From NCBI RefSeq assembly GCF_034424545.1, contig NZ_CP139970.1:992001-1056000 (forward strand): a stretch of 64,000 bases of DNA, given 5' to 3'. Numbering within the stretch: position 1 is the first letter of the stretch; each line of letters starts with the position of its first letter. The position numbers and the translations under genes were made by a program. This DNA comes from Trinickia caryophylli (lineage in GTDB: Bacteria > Pseudomonadota > Gammaproteobacteria > Burkholderiales > Burkholderiaceae). This document shows positions 10,038-20,536 of the stretch, piece by piece. The notes under the pieces are model-generated. The model ran no database searches and was not told the origin of the DNA. It saw only the letters and a program-made list of their open reading frames with translations.

Positions 10038-11937
10038 AGTGGTTTCTCTTTCCGGCAACCGTCAGCACGCCGACGGCCCGCGCCTGCTCGCCGACATCGG
10101 CGGCACGAATGCGCGCTTCGCGCTCGAGACGGGCCCCGGGGAAATCACGCAGATCCGGGTCTACCCCTGCGCGCAGTACCCGGGCGTGGAAGACGTGCTC
10201 GAACAGTATCTGAAAGACACGAACGTCGGCCACGTCAATCATGCGGCGATCGCGATCGCGAACCCGGTCGACGGCGACCAGGTCAGCATGACGAATCACA
10301 ACTGGACCTTTTCGATCGAGGCCACGCGCCGCGCGTTGGGCTTCGACACGCTGCTCGTCGTCAACGATTTCACCGCGCTCGCCATGGCGCTGCCGGGGCT
10401 CACCGATGCGCAGCGCGTGCAGATCGGCGGCGGCACGCGACGGCAAAACAGCGTGATCGGGCTGCTCGGCCCAGGCACGGGCCTCGGCGTGTCGGGTCTC
10501 ATCCCGGCCGACGATCGCTGGATCGCGCTCGGCAGCGAAGGTGGCCACGCGAGCTTCGCACCGTCCGACGAGCGCGAGGATTGCGTCCTGCAGTTCGCCC
10601 GCAAGAAGTGGCCGCACGTCTCGTTCGAGCGCGTGGCGGCCGGCCCCGGCATCGAGCTCATCTATCGTGCGCTCGCGGCGCGCGACAAGAAGCGCGTGGC
10701 CGCATCGGTCGACCCGGCCGAGGTCGTGAACCGCGCGCTCGCGGGCGATGCGCTCGCCGTGGAGGCGGTCGAGTGTTTCTGCGGCATTCTCGGTACGTTC
10801 GCGGGCAACATCGCCGTGACGCTCGGTGCGCTCGGCGGGATCTATATCGGCGGCGGCGTCGTGCTGAAGCTCGGCGAGTTCTTCGCCCGCTCGTCGTTCC
10901 GGCAGCGCTTCGAGGCAAAGGGCCGCTTTGAAGCTTACCTGGCCAACGTGCCGACTTACGTGATCACGGCCGATTATCCGGCCTTTCTCGGCGTTTCGGC
11001 GATCCTGGCCGAGCAGTTGTCGAACCGCTCGGGTGGCGCCTCGTCGGCGGTCTTCGAGCGCATCCGCCAAATGCGCGACGCACTGACACCGGCCGAGCGG
11101 CGCGTAGCCGATCTCGCGCTCAACCATCCGCGCTCGATCATCAGCGACCCGATCGTCGACATCGCGCGCAAGGCCGACGTGAGCCAGCCCACCGTCATCC
11201 GCTTTTGCCGCTCGCTCGGCTGCCAGGGGCTGTCGGACTTCAAGCTGAAGCTCGCCACGGGGCTCACGGGCACGATCCCCGTCAGCCATAGCCAGGTGCA
11301 TCTCGGCGATACGGCCACCGACTTCGGCGCCAAGGTGCTCGACAACACGGTGTCGGCCATCCTGCAATTGCGCGAGCATCTGAACTTCGAGCACGTCGAG
11401 CGCGCGATCGATCTGCTCAACGGTGCGCGCCGCATCGAGTTCTATGGGCTCGGCAATTCGAACATCGTCGCTCAGGACGCCCATTACAAGTTCTTCCGCT
11501 TCGGCATCCCCACGATCGCCTACGGCGATCTCTATATGCAGGCGGCCTCCGCGGCGCTGCTCGGCAAGGGCGACGTCATCGTGGCCGTGTCGAAGTCGGG
11601 ACGCGCGCCCGAGTTGTTGCGCGTGCTCGACGTCGCGATGCAGGCCGGCGCCCAGGTGATTGCCATCACCTCGAGCAACACGCCGCTCGCCAAGCGCGCC
11701 ACGGTCGCGCTGGAAACCGACCACATCGAGATCCGCGAGTCCCAGTTGTCGATGATCTCGCGCATCCTGCACCTGCTGATGATCGACATTCTCGCGGTGG
11801 GCGTGGCAATCCGTCGCGCGGTGCCGAGCCCCGAGGTCGCGGAGGCCGTGGCGAAAGCGCGCGCGACCAGCAGCGACGAAGCCGCCGCCGTGCTCGATTG
11901 GCTCAGCCACGGCGCCGCGTCGTCGGCCACGGACTGA
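10015..11937 (+). CDS. glk: Bifunctional glucokinase / HexR (RpiR-family) transcriptional regulator
   Basis: 640-residue fusion. Residues about 20-340 are a ROK-independent bacterial glucokinase (Glk/GlcK family): phosphate motif [14 protein letters not shown] near residue 24, [13 protein letters not shown] near 152, adenosine-motif region [11 protein letters not shown] near 278. Residues about 345-425 are the RpiR-type helix-turn-helix ([17 protein letters not shown], then [18 protein letters not shown]), and residues about 450-600 form a sugar-phosphate-binding SIS domain ([20 protein letters not shown]). The kinase converts glucose to glucose-6-phosphate and the HexR half should bind the upstream palindrome. 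This fusion is known in Burkholderia and Ralstonia relatives. Confidence 0.95.
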   Translation: MSTGVQTKVVSLSGNRQHADGPRLLADIGGTNARFALETGPGEITQIRVYPCAQYPGVEDVLEQYLKDTNVGHVNHAAIAIANPVDGDQVSMTNHNWTFSIEATRRALGFDTLLVVNDFTALAMALPGLTDAQRVQIGGGTRRQNSVIGLLGPGTGLGVSGLIPADDRWIALGSEGGHASFAPSDEREDCVLQFARKKWPHVSFERVAAGPGIELIYRALAARDKKRVAASVDPAEVVNRALAGDALAVEAVECFCGILGTFAGNIAVTLGALGGIYIGGGVVLKLGEFFARSSFRQRFEAKGRFEAYLANVPTYVITADYPAFLGVSAILAEQLSNRSGGASSAVFERIRQMRDALTPAERRVADLALNHPRSIISDPIVDIARKADVSQPTVIRFCRSLGCQGLSDFKLKLATGLTGTIPVSHSQVHLGDTATDFGAKVLDNTVSAILQLREHLNFEHVERAIDLLNGARRIEFYGLGNSNIVAQDAHYKFFRFGIPTIAYGDLYMQAASAALLGKGDVIVAVSKSGRAPELLRVLDVAMQAGAQVIAITSSNTPLAKRATVALETDHIEIRESQLSMISRILHLLMIDILAVGVAIRRAVPSPEVAEAVAKARATSSDEAAAVLDWLSHGAASSATD

Positions 11938-12497
11938 AGCATTCCGGCCGCGGCGCCGGCCCCTTTGGGGGTACCCGCGGCTGGCCCTCGCTCGAGCGCG
12001 CCGGGCAAATTCCACCGGCCCCGCGCGTTCGCTCGCCCCTCCCTTGCCGCCTGCTGCCCGCGAGATTCGGGTTTTCCGCTCCCGGAATGCCGAGCGCGAG
12101 GCACCGTTTCGATGCAGCAGCCCACCGATTCGCCCCAAACCGGGGCACAGCAAGCTCGACTCGTCTGTTTTTTTCAACGAATCCGCAACAATCGGGGGCG
12201 CGCTTTCGTCGCATCCCTGCAACAACGGGCGTCTTTATTTAAGTGCTGGCTATCACTGAAACCCGCGCGGCACGGGCCTCTGCGCCTGCTTTCGCGCCAT
12301 GCGCGTCGTTTCATAAATGACAATAATCGGTAACAACTGGTAGTTACACCAATAAGGTGTCAGATTCCGGCTATCTAGTATCCCGTCGACTACCTGGACC
12401 CGCGGCCTAGACCTCTTGCATTCAAGAGATGCCGGAGTCTGCTGCACCTCCCTACCCGGGTGCTCACTTGCAATTCAACGTCTCGGAGACCATTTGC
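11938..12497. other. Non-coding region before the porin gene
   Basis: 560 bases with no credible gene. The segment 12250-12385 is AT-richer and contains a small dyad ACACC-aataa-GGTGT (12346-12360), a possible operator or attenuator for the porin. A GGAG ribosome site lies just before 12498. The left half is GC-rich and featureless to me. Confidence 0.6.
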
Positions 12498-13679
12498 ATG
12501 AAGAAATCGCTTATCGCGCTTGCTGTGACGAGCGCCGTGGCTGCGCCGGCATTTGCGCAAAACAGCGTCACGTTGTACGGCATCATCGACGCCGGCATCA
12601 CCTATACCAACAATTCGGGCGGCCATTCGCAGTGGCAAATGCAAAGCGGCATCCTGCAAGGCAGCCGCTGGGGCCTGAAGGGCGCTGAGGACCTGGGCGG
12701 CGGCACGAAGGCCATCTTCCAATTGGAAAATGGCTTCAACGTGATGAACGGCAAGCTGGCGCAGAATGGTCGTCAGTTTGGCCGTCAAGCCTATGTCGGC
12801 CTGACGAACGATTCGTACGGTACCCTGACGCTCGGTCGCCAATACGACCCGGTCGTCGACATGGCTCAATCGACGACGTTCAACGGCCAGTGGGGTGCGT
12901 TCTTCTCGCATCCGAGCGACATCGACAATACCGACAACGGCTTTCGCGTCAACAACGCGGTCAAGTACGTATCGCCGACGTTCTATGGTCTGAAGGCTGA
13001 AGCGATGTACGCGTTCGGCGGCGTAGCCGGCTCGTTCGGTCAGAAGAGCACGATCGGCGGCGGCCTCAGCTACACGGCTGGTCCCCTGTACGTCGGTGCG
13101 GGCTACTTCTTCGCGAAGAATCCGGCAGCGCAATTCGACGACGGCAACTTCATCACGAATATCGGCACGGCCGCGGCGCCGGTGGCGCCGGTCGTCGGTA
13201 GCTCGAACGGTCACGGTGCGTTCGGTTACGTCGGCACGCCGGGCAGCATGGAATCGGCGAGCGTCGGCGCAAGCTACGCGTTCGGTCCCGCGCTCGTGGG
13301 TGCGAACTTCTCGCACGTGCGCTTCGACGACGCCAATCAGGGCTCGGTCGCGCGCGCCGGCGGCGCGGGCGACTACGTGTGGTTCAACAGCTACGAACTC
13401 TGGGGGCAGTACAGCCTGACCCCGGCGACGACGCTGGGCCTCGGCTACACGTTCACGAACGGCCGCGATGCGCTGGCAAACGTCAAGCCGAAGTACCATC
13501 AAGTGAATGCAGTGGCCGATTACCGCCTGTCGAAGCGCACGGACGTCTATGTGATGGCGGTCTACCAGCACGCCGCCGGTGGCAGCGCGAAGGCCGACAT
13601 CTATGACGGCGTGGCAGGCAGCCAGTCGACGACCGCGAACCAGGTCGTCGCCCGCGTCGGCATCCGCCACAAGTTCTAA
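12498..13679 (+). CDS. Gram-negative trimeric porin (OpcP/OmpC-like)
   Basis: 393-residue outer-membrane general porin. The start at 12498 gives a classical 19-residue signal peptide (MKKSLIALAVTSAVAAPAFA/Q); the open frame extends 23 codons further upstream without porin character. The mature protein begins NSVTLYGIIDAGITYT, the family's first beta-strand, and has repeated aromatic beta-strands and the terminal Phe (VGIRHKF) needed for BAM-dependent assembly. Codon use differs slightly from neighbours (more GT/CG pyrimidine-ending codons), typical of a highly expressed gene. It forms water-filled channels for small hydrophilic solutes and ends in a strong terminator. Confidence 0.95.
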   Translation: MKKSLIALAVTSAVAAPAFAQNSVTLYGIIDAGITYTNNSGGHSQWQMQSGILQGSRWGLKGAEDLGGGTKAIFQLENGFNVMNGKLAQNGRQFGRQAYVGLTNDSYGTLTLGRQYDPVVDMAQSTTFNGQWGAFFSHPSDIDNTDNGFRVNNAVKYVSPTFYGLKAEAMYAFGGVAGSFGQKSTIGGGLSYTAGPLYVGAGYFFAKNPAAQFDDGNFITNIGTAAAPVAPVVGSSNGHGAFGYVGTPGSMESASVGASYAFGPALVGANFSHVRFDDANQGSVARAGGAGDYVWFNSYELWGQYSLTPATTLGLGYTFTNGRDALANVKPKYHQVNAVADYRLSKRTDVYVMAVYQHAAGGSAKADIYDGVAGSQSTTANQVVARVGIRHKF

Positions 13680-13750
13680 GCAACAACCGCTGCGCCAACC
13701 GCACGGTCCAGGCCGCGCGGCAAACGACAGCGCGAAAAGGCAGTACTTCC

Positions 13751-13779
13751 AAGCGCCGCTACTCGCGGCGCTTTTTTTT
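13751..13779 (+). terminator. Rho-independent terminator after the porin gene
   Basis: A perfect 9-bp stem (AAGCGCCGC / GCGGCGCTT) with a 5-nt loop is followed by a run of T through 13779, about 70 bases after the porin stop. It separates the porin from the convergent exporter gene. Confidence 0.93.
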
Positions 13780-13799
13780 GGGGGGCAGCGCGCCGCCGC

Positions 13800-15029
13800 T
13801 CAACGCGGCATGGCCGTACCGCGCGCGGGCAGTCCGTGCCAGCGTTTGACGAGCGTACGCCCGACGAGGCACAGCGCGCCCGTTCCGGCGATCGTAATGC
13901 CCATACCCGTGGGCGTGCCGCTTTGCAGCGCGCCGACGACGAGGCTCGCCAACGCGCCGAACGCGAGCTGCGTCGCGCCGAAGAGCGCCGCAGCCGCCCC
14001 GGCATTGCGCGGATAACGATGCATGAGGTCGGTCGTGCAGTTGGCCGTGAGCACGCCCACGATGCCGACCACGAAGAAAAGGCCCGCGACGATCGACCAC
14101 AGGCCACCCCACCCCGTCAAACAGACGACGACGACGAAAAACGACGCCGTGCAGCTCACGAGCGAGGCACCCGCGATGAGCGGCAGTGAGCCGAAGCGCC
14201 CGATGAGCCGCGTATTGAGGAAATTGCCGAGCATGATTCCGGCGATGTTCAGCGCGAAGAAAAAGCCGTAATGCTGCGGCTTCACATGGAAGTAGTCGAT
14301 ATAAACGAACGGCGTGGCCGTGATGTAGGCAAACATCGATGCGAACGCCATGCCGCCGCACAACAGATGCCCGAGCGCGACAGGATCGGTCAACAGGTGC
14401 CCGTAGACCGCAAACGACGCCCATACGCGCGTGCCGGCGCGCTTTTCGGCCGGCCAGGTCTCGCTCACGCGTGTGAACGCGAGCACCGTGCAAAGCGCGC
14501 CGAACAACGCCAGCAGCACGAAGACGGTGCGCCACCCGCCCAGCAGCAGCAGTTGCCCGCCGATCAACGGCGCAAGCAAGGGCCCGACGCCCGTTACGAT
14601 CGCGATCATCGACAATACCCGCGCCGCGTCCCGCGGCTCGTGCGCATCGCGCGCGATCGCACGCGCCATGACCGACGCCGCGCCGGCGCCGAGCGCCTGC
14701 ACGAAGCGCACGCCCACGAGCAAACCGATCGAGTTCGCGCTGGCGCACGCAATGCTCGCCAGCAGAAACAGCACGAGACCGCCGAGCAGCACCGGGCGCC
14801 GCCCAAAGCGATCGGAGAGCGGACCATAAACGAGCATCCCCACCGAAAAACCGGCCATGAAGCTCGTGAGCGTCCATTGCGCGGCGGCGTCGGGTACGCC
14901 GAACGCACGGGCGATCGAAGGCAGGCTCGGCAGGTACATGTCGACGGCGATCGGCCCGCAGGCCGCCAGCGCGCCGAGCAGCGCGATGAGCCGGATGTCG
15001 GGCTGGCGTTTGGCGTTTTTTTCGGTCAT
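13800..15029 (-). CDS. Bcr/CflA family multidrug efflux MFS transporter
   Basis: 409-residue inner-membrane major facilitator with about 12 helices. The chosen ATG at 15029 gives the family N-terminus ([25 protein letters not shown]). The MFS motif A-like loop [16 protein letters not shown] is near residue 75 and a Pro/Gly-rich helix-5 segment near 155. The reading frame stays open 85 codons further upstream, but that region is the hemL promoter side and has no family resemblance. Members export bicyclomycin, sulfonamides, chloramphenicol or small peptides; the substrate here is unknown. It is divergent from hemL. Confidence 0.9.
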   Translation of the reverse strand: MTEKNAKRQPDIRLIALLGALAACGPIAVDMYLPSLPSIARAFGVPDAAAQWTLTSFMAGFSVGMLVYGPLSDRFGRRPVLLGGLVLFLLASIACASANSIGLLVGVRFVQALGAGAASVMARAIARDAHEPRDAARVLSMIAIVTGVGPLLAPLIGGQLLLLGGWRTVFVLLALFGALCTVLAFTRVSETWPAEKRAGTRVWASFAVYGHLLTDPVALGHLLCGGMAFASMFAYITATPFVYIDYFHVKPQHYGFFFALNIAGIMLGNFLNTRLIGRFGSLPLIAGASLVSCTASFFVVVVCLTGWGGLWSIVAGLFFVVGIVGVLTANCTTDLMHRYPRNAGAAAALFGATQLAFGALASLVVGALQSGTPTGMGITIAGTGALCLVGRTLVKRWHGLPARGTAMPR

Positions 15030-15273
15030 TGAGCGCTCGAAGAGACCTCCGTCGGCGAATTCGCGCAGGCGCAAATCGCGACATCGGACGAAAAATGCGG
15101 ATAAGGGGCAGATTCTACGCAACGCTTCGCGCCCTCGCGAGCCGGAGCGCTCCCGGCTCGCCCGCCCCCGCTCCGGTACAATTGCCCTCATCGCCACGGC
15201 CGCGCGGCGCGAGCCGATACTCGACGCGCCCGCCCGGCCGGGGCCCGCCACTCTCGAAGCAGGCCTCATTCCC

Positions 15274-16557
15274 ATGTCCAGCAACCAAGCCCTTTTCGAA
15301 CGCGCTCAGCGCTCCATCCCCGGCGGCGTCAACTCGCCCGTGCGTGCCTTTCGCTCGGTCGGCGGCACGCCGCGCTTCGTCGCGCGCGCACACGGCCCCT
15401 ACTTCTGGGACGCCGAAGGCGCACGGTACATCGACTACATCGGCTCGTGGGGCCCGATGATTCTCGGGCACGTTCATCCCGAAGTGCTCGCAGCCGTGCA
15501 GCGCGTGCTTGCCGACGGCTTCTCGTTCGGCGCGCCGACCGAGGCCGAAATCGAAATTGCCGAGGAAATCCGCAAGCTCGTGCCCTCCATCGAGCGGGTA
15601 CGGCTCGTCTCGAGCGGTACGGAGGCAACGATGAGCGCGTTGCGCCTTGCGCGCGGCTTCACGAGCCGTAGCCGCATCGTCAAGTTCGAGGGCTGCTATC
15701 ACGGCCACGCCGACAGCCTGCTCGTGAAGGCCGGTTCGGGCCTGCTCACCTTCGGCAACCCGACTTCGGCCGGCGTGCCGCCCGACGTGGCCAAGCACAC
15801 GACGGTGCTCGACTACAACAACGTCGAGGCGCTCGAGGCCGCTTTCGCCGCGTTCGGCGACGAGATCGCCGCCGTCATCGTCGAGCCCGTGGCGGGCAAC
15901 ATGAACCTCGTGCGCGGCACCCCCGAGTTTCTGCGCGCGCTGCGGCGCCTATGCACGAAGCATGGCGCCGTGCTGATCTTCGACGAAGTGATGTGCGGCT
16001 TTCGCGTGGCGCTCGGCGGCGCGCAAGCGCTCTACGGCGTCGAACCCGACCTGACCTGCCTCGGCAAGGTGATCGGCGGCGGCATGCCGGCCGCCGCTTT
16101 CGGAGGGCGTCGCGACATCATGGCGCACCTCGCGCCGGAAGGCGGCGTCTATCAGGCCGGCACGCTCTCGGGCAATCCGATCGCCGTCGCGGCGGGGCTG
16201 AAAACGCTGCAACTCATTCAGGCGCCCGGCTTCTACGATCGCCTTTCGGCGCAGACCTCGCGGCTTGCCACTGGTCTTGCCGGCGCCGCGCGCGAAGCCG
16301 GCGTGCCGTTTTGCGCCGACGCGGTGGGCGGCATGTTCGGCCTTTACTTTACCGAGACCGTGCCCGGCAGCTTCGCCGAAGTCTCGCGCAGCGACATTGC
16401 CCGCTTCAATGCCTTCTTTCACAAGATGCTCGACGCGGGCGTCTATTTCGCGCCGTCGGCCTACGAGGCCGGCTTCGTGTCGATCGCGCACGACGACGCC
16501 GTGATCGACGCCACGCTCGACGCCGCGCGCGGCGCCTTCGCCTCGCTCGCGGCCTGA
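15274..16557 (+). CDS. hemL: Glutamate-1-semialdehyde 2,1-aminomutase
   Basis: PLP enzyme converting glutamate-1-semialdehyde to 5-aminolevulinate in the C5 tetrapyrrole route. 427 residues from the ATG at 15274 ([22 protein letters not shown]). The substrate/PLP regions [16 protein letters not shown] (near residue 115) and [10 protein letters not shown] (near 238) are present. The PLP Lys is residue 265 in [17 protein letters not shown], the same number as in the E. coli enzyme. Full length and intact. It is followed 17 bases later by ribD and may be co-transcribed with it. Confidence 0.97.
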   Translation: MSSNQALFERAQRSIPGGVNSPVRAFRSVGGTPRFVARAHGPYFWDAEGARYIDYIGSWGPMILGHVHPEVLAAVQRVLADGFSFGAPTEAEIEIAEEIRKLVPSIERVRLVSSGTEATMSALRLARGFTSRSRIVKFEGCYHGHADSLLVKAGSGLLTFGNPTSAGVPPDVAKHTTVLDYNNVEALEAAFAAFGDEIAAVIVEPVAGNMNLVRGTPEFLRALRRLCTKHGAVLIFDEVMCGFRVALGGAQALYGVEPDLTCLGKVIGGGMPAAAFGGRRDIMAHLAPEGGVYQAGTLSGNPIAVAAGLKTLQLIQAPGFYDRLSAQTSRLATGLAGAAREAGVPFCADAVGGMFGLYFTETVPGSFAEVSRSDIARFNAFFHKMLDAGVYFAPSAYEAGFVSIAHDDAVIDATLDAARGAFASLAA

Positions 16558-16574
16558 CGCGCGAAGCCGCCGCC

Positions 16575-17696
16575 ATGTTTTCCGATACCGACTTCGCTCA
16601 TATGCAACGCGCGCTGACGCTGGCGGCGCGCGGCCTTTACACGACGACACCGAACCCGCGCGTGGGCTGCGTGCTCGTCAAGAACGGCATGCCCATAGGC
16701 GAAGGCTTCACGCAGCCGGCAGGGCAGGACCATGCCGAGATCCAGGCGCTGAAGGACGCGCACCGGCGCGGCAACGATCCACGGGGAGCGACGGCCTATG
16801 TCACGCTCGAGCCGTGCAGCCACTTCGGCCGCACGCCGCCTTGCGTCCATGCGCTCGTCGACGCCGGCGTCGCTCGCGTGATCGCCGCGATGGAGGATCC
16901 GAATCCGCAGGTTTCGGGCCGTGGGCTCGCGATGCTGCGCGAAGCCGGCATCGACGTGCGCTGCGGCCTGCTCGCGCAGCAGGCGCATGAGCTCAACATC
17001 GGCTTCGTCTCGCGCATGACGCGCGGACGCCCCTGGGTACGGATGAAGGTGGCGGCGTCCCTCGACGGGCGCACCGCGCTGCCGTCGGGCGAGAGCCAGT
17101 GGATCACGGGCCCCGCCGCGCGGGCCGATGGCCACGCGTGGCGCGCGCGCGCCTGTGCGATTCTGACAGGCGTAGGGACCGTGCGCGAAGACGATCCGCA
17201 ATTGACCGTGCGTGAAGTCGACACGCCGCGTCAGCCGTTGCGTGTGCTCGTCGACAGCCGGCTCGAGGCACCGCTGGCGGCGCGCCTGTTCGAGGGTGCC
17301 CCGCCGCTCGTTTTTTGTGCGCGCATCGACGAACGCAACGCGGCGCAAGCCGAAGCGCTGCGCGCGCGCGACATCGAAGTCGTGACGATCGCAAACGCCG
17401 CGGGCAAGGTCGATCTCGCCGCGATGCTGCGCGAACTGGGCGCGCGCGGGATCAACGAACTGCACGTCGAAGCCGGACACAAACTCAACGGCTCGCTGCT
17501 GCGCGAAGGCTGCGTGGATGAACTGCTCGTTTATCTTGCGCCGAGCCTGCTCGGTGGCGATGCGGCCGGCATGTTCGATCTGGCCGCGCCGGGCACGCTC
17601 GACGAGCGCACGCGTCTCGCGTTTCATGCAGCCGAGCGCATCGGCGACGATCTGCGCGTGCTCGCGCGCATCGTTCGGCCTGACGCACGCCCGTGA
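16575..17696 (+). CDS. ribD: Bifunctional pyrimidine deaminase / 5-amino-6-(5-phosphoribosylamino)uracil reductase RibD
   Basis: 373-residue enzyme of riboflavin synthesis, catalysing deamination then NADPH reduction of the pyrimidine intermediate. The N-terminal deaminase carries the zinc motif HAE (QDHAEIQALKDA, near residue 55) and PCSHFGRTPPC (near residue 80). The C-terminal reductase begins near 150 (GRPWVRMKVAASLDGRTAL) and includes NELHVEAGHKLNGSLL near 295. The ATG at 16575 follows hemL by 17 bases. ribE begins 44 bases downstream. Confidence 0.96.
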   Translation: MFSDTDFAHMQRALTLAARGLYTTTPNPRVGCVLVKNGMPIGEGFTQPAGQDHAEIQALKDAHRRGNDPRGATAYVTLEPCSHFGRTPPCVHALVDAGVARVIAAMEDPNPQVSGRGLAMLREAGIDVRCGLLAQQAHELNIGFVSRMTRGRPWVRMKVAASLDGRTALPSGESQWITGPAARADGHAWRARACAILTGVGTVREDDPQLTVREVDTPRQPLRVLVDSRLEAPLAARLFEGAPPLVFCARIDERNAAQAEALRARDIEVVTIANAAGKVDLAAMLRELGARGINELHVEAGHKLNGSLLREGCVDELLVYLAPSLLGGDAAGMFDLAAPGTLDERTRLAFHAAERIGDDLRVLARIVRPDARP

Positions 17697-17740
17697 GCGC
17701 AACCGAAGACGCAACACGACACGATAAAAGGAAGCACACG

Positions 17741-18370
17741 ATGTTCACAGGAATCGTCGCGGCCGTGGGCCGCATCGAAACGGTCGAACCGCTCGGCTCG
17801 AGCGCCGACGCGGGCGTTCGCCTCGACGTCCGCGCAGGCGCGCTCGATCTGGCCGACGTCGCCATCGGCGACAGCATCGCTATACAAGGCGCGTGCATGA
17901 CCGTGATCGAGAAAACGGACGAAACGTTCGCCGTGGAAGTGTCGCGCGAAAGCCTGAACCGTACGGTCGGCCTCGGGGAGCCAGGGGACGTGAATCTGGA
18001 GAAGGCGCTGACGGCGCACGAGCGCCTCGGCGGCCACATCGTGTCCGGCCACGTGGATGGTCTGGGAACGGTGACGCGGTTCGCTCCGGTCGGAGAATCG
18101 CATGAGCTGCGCATTCTCGCGCCGCGCGAGATGGGCCGATATCTCGCCTATAAAGGGTCCATTACGGTGAACGGGGTAAGCCTGACCGTCAACAGCGTGG
18201 AGGATCGCGACGACGGCTGCGAGTTCTCGATCAACCTGATCCCGCACACAGTCGAGGTCACGACGCTCAGACACCTTGCTCCCGGCAGCCAGGTCAATCT
18301 CGAAGTCGATCTGATTGCGCGGTATGTCGAAAGGATGCTGTCGACGGCGTCAGCTAAAGCGAGTTCGTGA
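17741..18370 (+). CDS. ribE: Riboflavin synthase, alpha subunit
   Basis: Dismutates two 6,7-dimethyl-8-ribityllumazines to riboflavin. 209 residues built of two lumazine-binding repeats: MFTGIVAAVG... with GACMTVI near residue 50, and LGGHIVSGHVDG near residue 97 with NGVSLTVNSV near 145. The start at 17741 gives the invariant MFTGIV and has AAAAGGAAG upstream; an in-frame GTG at 17693 overlapping ribD would add 16 residues not typical of the family. Last gene of the hemL-ribD-ribE block. Confidence 0.96.
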   Translation: MFTGIVAAVGRIETVEPLGSSADAGVRLDVRAGALDLADVAIGDSIAIQGACMTVIEKTDETFAVEVSRESLNRTVGLGEPGDVNLEKALTAHERLGGHIVSGHVDGLGTVTRFAPVGESHELRILAPREMGRYLAYKGSITVNGVSLTVNSVEDRDDGCEFSINLIPHTVEVTTLRHLAPGSQVNLEVDLIARYVERMLSTASAKASS

Positions 18371-18778
18371 AGCTTGCCCGAGGACGTCTATAGGGACGAG
18401 AAGGCACTGGGACCGATTATTCGGCAGATGGCGAGCGACATTCGGTTATAATACCGGTCTAGTTCCGTTCGCGTCGCATCGGCAAGACGTCTGCCGGTTC
18501 CTCGCGAATCCGCCTTTTGACCGATCGTCCGGCAAAGCCGGCGATAGCTGCACCCCGTCGGACTGCACGCCGCGCATCGGCCGGTTGCTGGCCGCCGCGT
18601 CTGTCCCATCCCTGGCGTATAGGGCGCTCCGCCCCACGGCGCGGCACCGAGTTGTCAACGACGCCGGGGCCGCAATCACTCCTTACTTTCGCGCGAGCAC
18701 GTGTCAAGCACCGCTCGTGGCTTTCTTTTTCCGCGAGGCATAGCTTGCCGATGCCCCGCCAACTGAACAGGAACGTGC
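18371..18778. other. Intergenic region between ribE and infA
   Basis: 408 bases without a credible gene. A TATAAT hexamer at 18447-18452 could be the -10 box of an infA promoter with a leader of about 320 nt, but no good -35 box is seen. The remainder shows no strong hairpin with a T-run and no recognisable riboswitch. Confidence 0.5.
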
Positions 18779-19045
18779 ATGGCAAAAGAAGAACTGCTGG
18801 AACTCGATGGTATCGTCGACGAAGTGCTGCCCGACAGCCGCTACCGTGTCACCCTCGATAACGGTGTCGTGGTGGGCGCGTACGCATCCGGCCGGATGCG
18901 CAAGAATCACATCCGGATCCTCGCTGGCGATCGCGTCACGCTGGAACTCTCGGTGTACGACCTGACGAAAGGTCGAATCAATTTCCGTCACAAGGACGAG
19001 CGCAGCAGCGGCACGGGTCAACGCCCCGCGTTCCGCCGGCGCTGA
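18779..19045 (+). CDS. infA: Translation initiation factor IF-1 (extended form)
   Basis: 88-residue IF-1 homologue that binds the ribosomal A site during initiation. The OB-fold core [24 protein letters not shown]... [26 protein letters not shown] is well conserved through residue 70. The C-terminus is about 16 residues longer than the usual 72-residue protein and ends in a basic tail (RPAFRRR). Burkholderiales commonly carry a second infA outside the ribosomal-protein cluster, and this stand-alone locus fits that copy. Initiation starts at the ATG at 18779, with a modest GGAA upstream. Confidence 0.93.
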   Translation: MAKEELLELDGIVDEVLPDSRYRVTLDNGVVVGAYASGRMRKNHIRILAGDRVTLELSVYDLTKGRINFRHKDERSSGTGQRPAFRRR

Positions 19046-19152
19046 GCCGGCAACGCGCGAAGCCCGGCAGCGGCCGCGTCAGCGCCCGAATCGGATTCGC
19101 GCTCGACGGCGCAGCCGCAGGCCAGGCGCCATGCGAGCCGGCGCCACCCAGC

Positions 19153-19551
19153 TCAGAACGTCACCCCGGCCACCAGCATCAGATTCGCGTAGGGTGTGCA
19201 TTCGCCTGTGCGAACCACGGCGCGTGCGCGATGCGACATCCGCTTGAGCTCCTCGTGCGAAACCACCTGGCACGAGCCGATCTCGCGCATCCATTCGCTC
19301 GACAGCCATGCGTCGTTGCGCGCGAGCGTTTCGCTCGCCATCACATGCGATTCGACCTGCATCTCGCTCAGCAGGACGCGAACGGTCGTCGCCAGATCGG
19401 GCACACCGGGCGTGAGCGCAAGATCGATGATCTCGACGCCCGTGCCGTGCGGCGCCGGCATCCCGGCATCGGCAACAAGCACCATGTCGCCATGGCCCAG
19501 CGTCGCAACGAGGCGCGACAACTTACTGTTCAGCAACGCGGTCTTCTTCAT
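19153..19551 (-). CDS. rbsD: D-ribose pyranase
   Basis: 132-residue cytoplasmic protein interconverting pyranose and furanose forms of D-ribose so the sugar can be phosphorylated. Family signatures visible are LNSKLSRLVATLGHGDMVLVADAGMP with the catalytic His near residue 20, and the C-terminal RTGECTPYANLMLVAGV with the conserved Tyr/Asn. It starts 6 bases after the rbsK stop codon and is the last gene of the ribose operon. Confidence 0.95.
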   Translation of the reverse strand: MKKTALLNSKLSRLVATLGHGDMVLVADAGMPAPHGTGVEIIDLALTPGVPDLATTVRVLLSEMQVESHVMASETLARNDAWLSSEWMREIGSCQVVSHEELKRMSHRARAVVRTGECTPYANLMLVAGVTF

Positions 19552-19556
19552 TGCAA

Positions 19557-20528
19557 TCAGTCGGACGCCAGGGAGATTTCACGCAAAAAGGGAATGGAGG
19601 TTTGCGCGCCGGCGCGTGTCACCGACAGCGCGGCGGCAGCCTGACCGAATCGGACGGCTTCGTCGAGCGGACGCTTCGCTGCCAGCGCCGCGCTGAATCC
19701 GCCGACGAACGTATCGCCCGCCGCCGTCGTATCGATCGCGACGACCTTGCGCGGCGGATAGTGCCGGCCGCGCGGCGCTTCACCGCCCGCTTCGAGCAAC
19801 AACACGCCTTGCGCACCCAGCGTCACGATGACGTTGCGTGCGCCCTGCGTCTGCAGGACCTCGGCCGCACGCTGTGCGCTTTCAGGCGAATCCACCTGGA
19901 TGCCCGACAGCGCCGAGGCCTCTACTTCGTTCGGAATCAGATAATCGGCCAGTTCGAGCCACGTGCGCGAAAGCGCTCCGGTCACCGGCGCGGGATTCAG
20001 CACCACGGTCCGACCGAGCGCACGCGCCGCGCGCATCGCCGCAAGCACCGTTTCGTCCGGCACTTCGAGCTGGCACACCACGACATCGGCCTGCGCGATC
20101 GCTGCCTCGTGTTTGCTCACCGCCTCGGGCGCCAGCGCGCCGTTGCTGCCGGCCACGATGACGATCGCATTCTGGCCCGCATCGTCTACAACGATCATCG
20201 CGACACCGGTCGGTTGCGCCGCATCGGTCGCCACGCCGTCGCAATCGATCCCCTCGCAGCGCAAGCCCGCCACGAGCTGCGCGCCGTTATCGTCGTTGCC
20301 GACGCGCCCGATCATCGCGACCTGGGCGCCGAGCCGCGCGGCGGCCACGGCCTGATTGCCGCCCTTGCCGCCCGGCACCTTCGCAAACGAGCGGCCTGTG
20401 AGCGTCTCTCCCGCATTCGGCAGACGCGGCGCCCGGATCACGAGATCCATGTTGAGACTGCCGACCACTGCGACCCGGCCCGTCTCTCCTTTCATTGCTG
20501 TCGTCGTCATCGATGTCGTAAGACTCAT
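19557..20528 (-). CDS. rbsK: Ribokinase
   Basis: PfkB-family sugar kinase converting ribose to ribose-5-phosphate. 323 residues from the ATG at 20528, 8 bases after the rbsR stop. Alternative in-frame ATGs at 20510 and 20495 are possible, none with a clear ribosome site; the first family residues (VAVVGSLNMDLV) come after all three. Signature 1 is GGKGGNQAVAAARLG near residue 50, and the C-terminal motif DTTAAGDTFVGGF carrying the catalytic Asp is near 265. Full length. Confidence 0.94.
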   Translation of the reverse strand: MSLTTSMTTTAMKGETGRVAVVGSLNMDLVIRAPRLPNAGETLTGRSFAKVPGGKGGNQAVAAARLGAQVAMIGRVGNDDNGAQLVAGLRCEGIDCDGVATDAAQPTGVAMIVVDDAGQNAIVIVAGSNGALAPEAVSKHEAAIAQADVVVCQLEVPDETVLAAMRAARALGRTVVLNPAPVTGALSRTWLELADYLIPNEVEASALSGIQVDSPESAQRAAEVLQTQGARNVIVTLGAQGVLLLEAGGEAPRGRHYPPRKVVAIDTTAAGDTFVGGFSAALAAKRPLDEAVRFGQAAAALSVTRAGAQTSIPFLREISLASD

Positions 20529-20536
20529 TGGTTCAA

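Noticed and set aside
19030..19152. GCCGG...GCCGGC stem between infA and rbsD as a shared terminator
   Set aside because: Short stem and no T-run on either strand.
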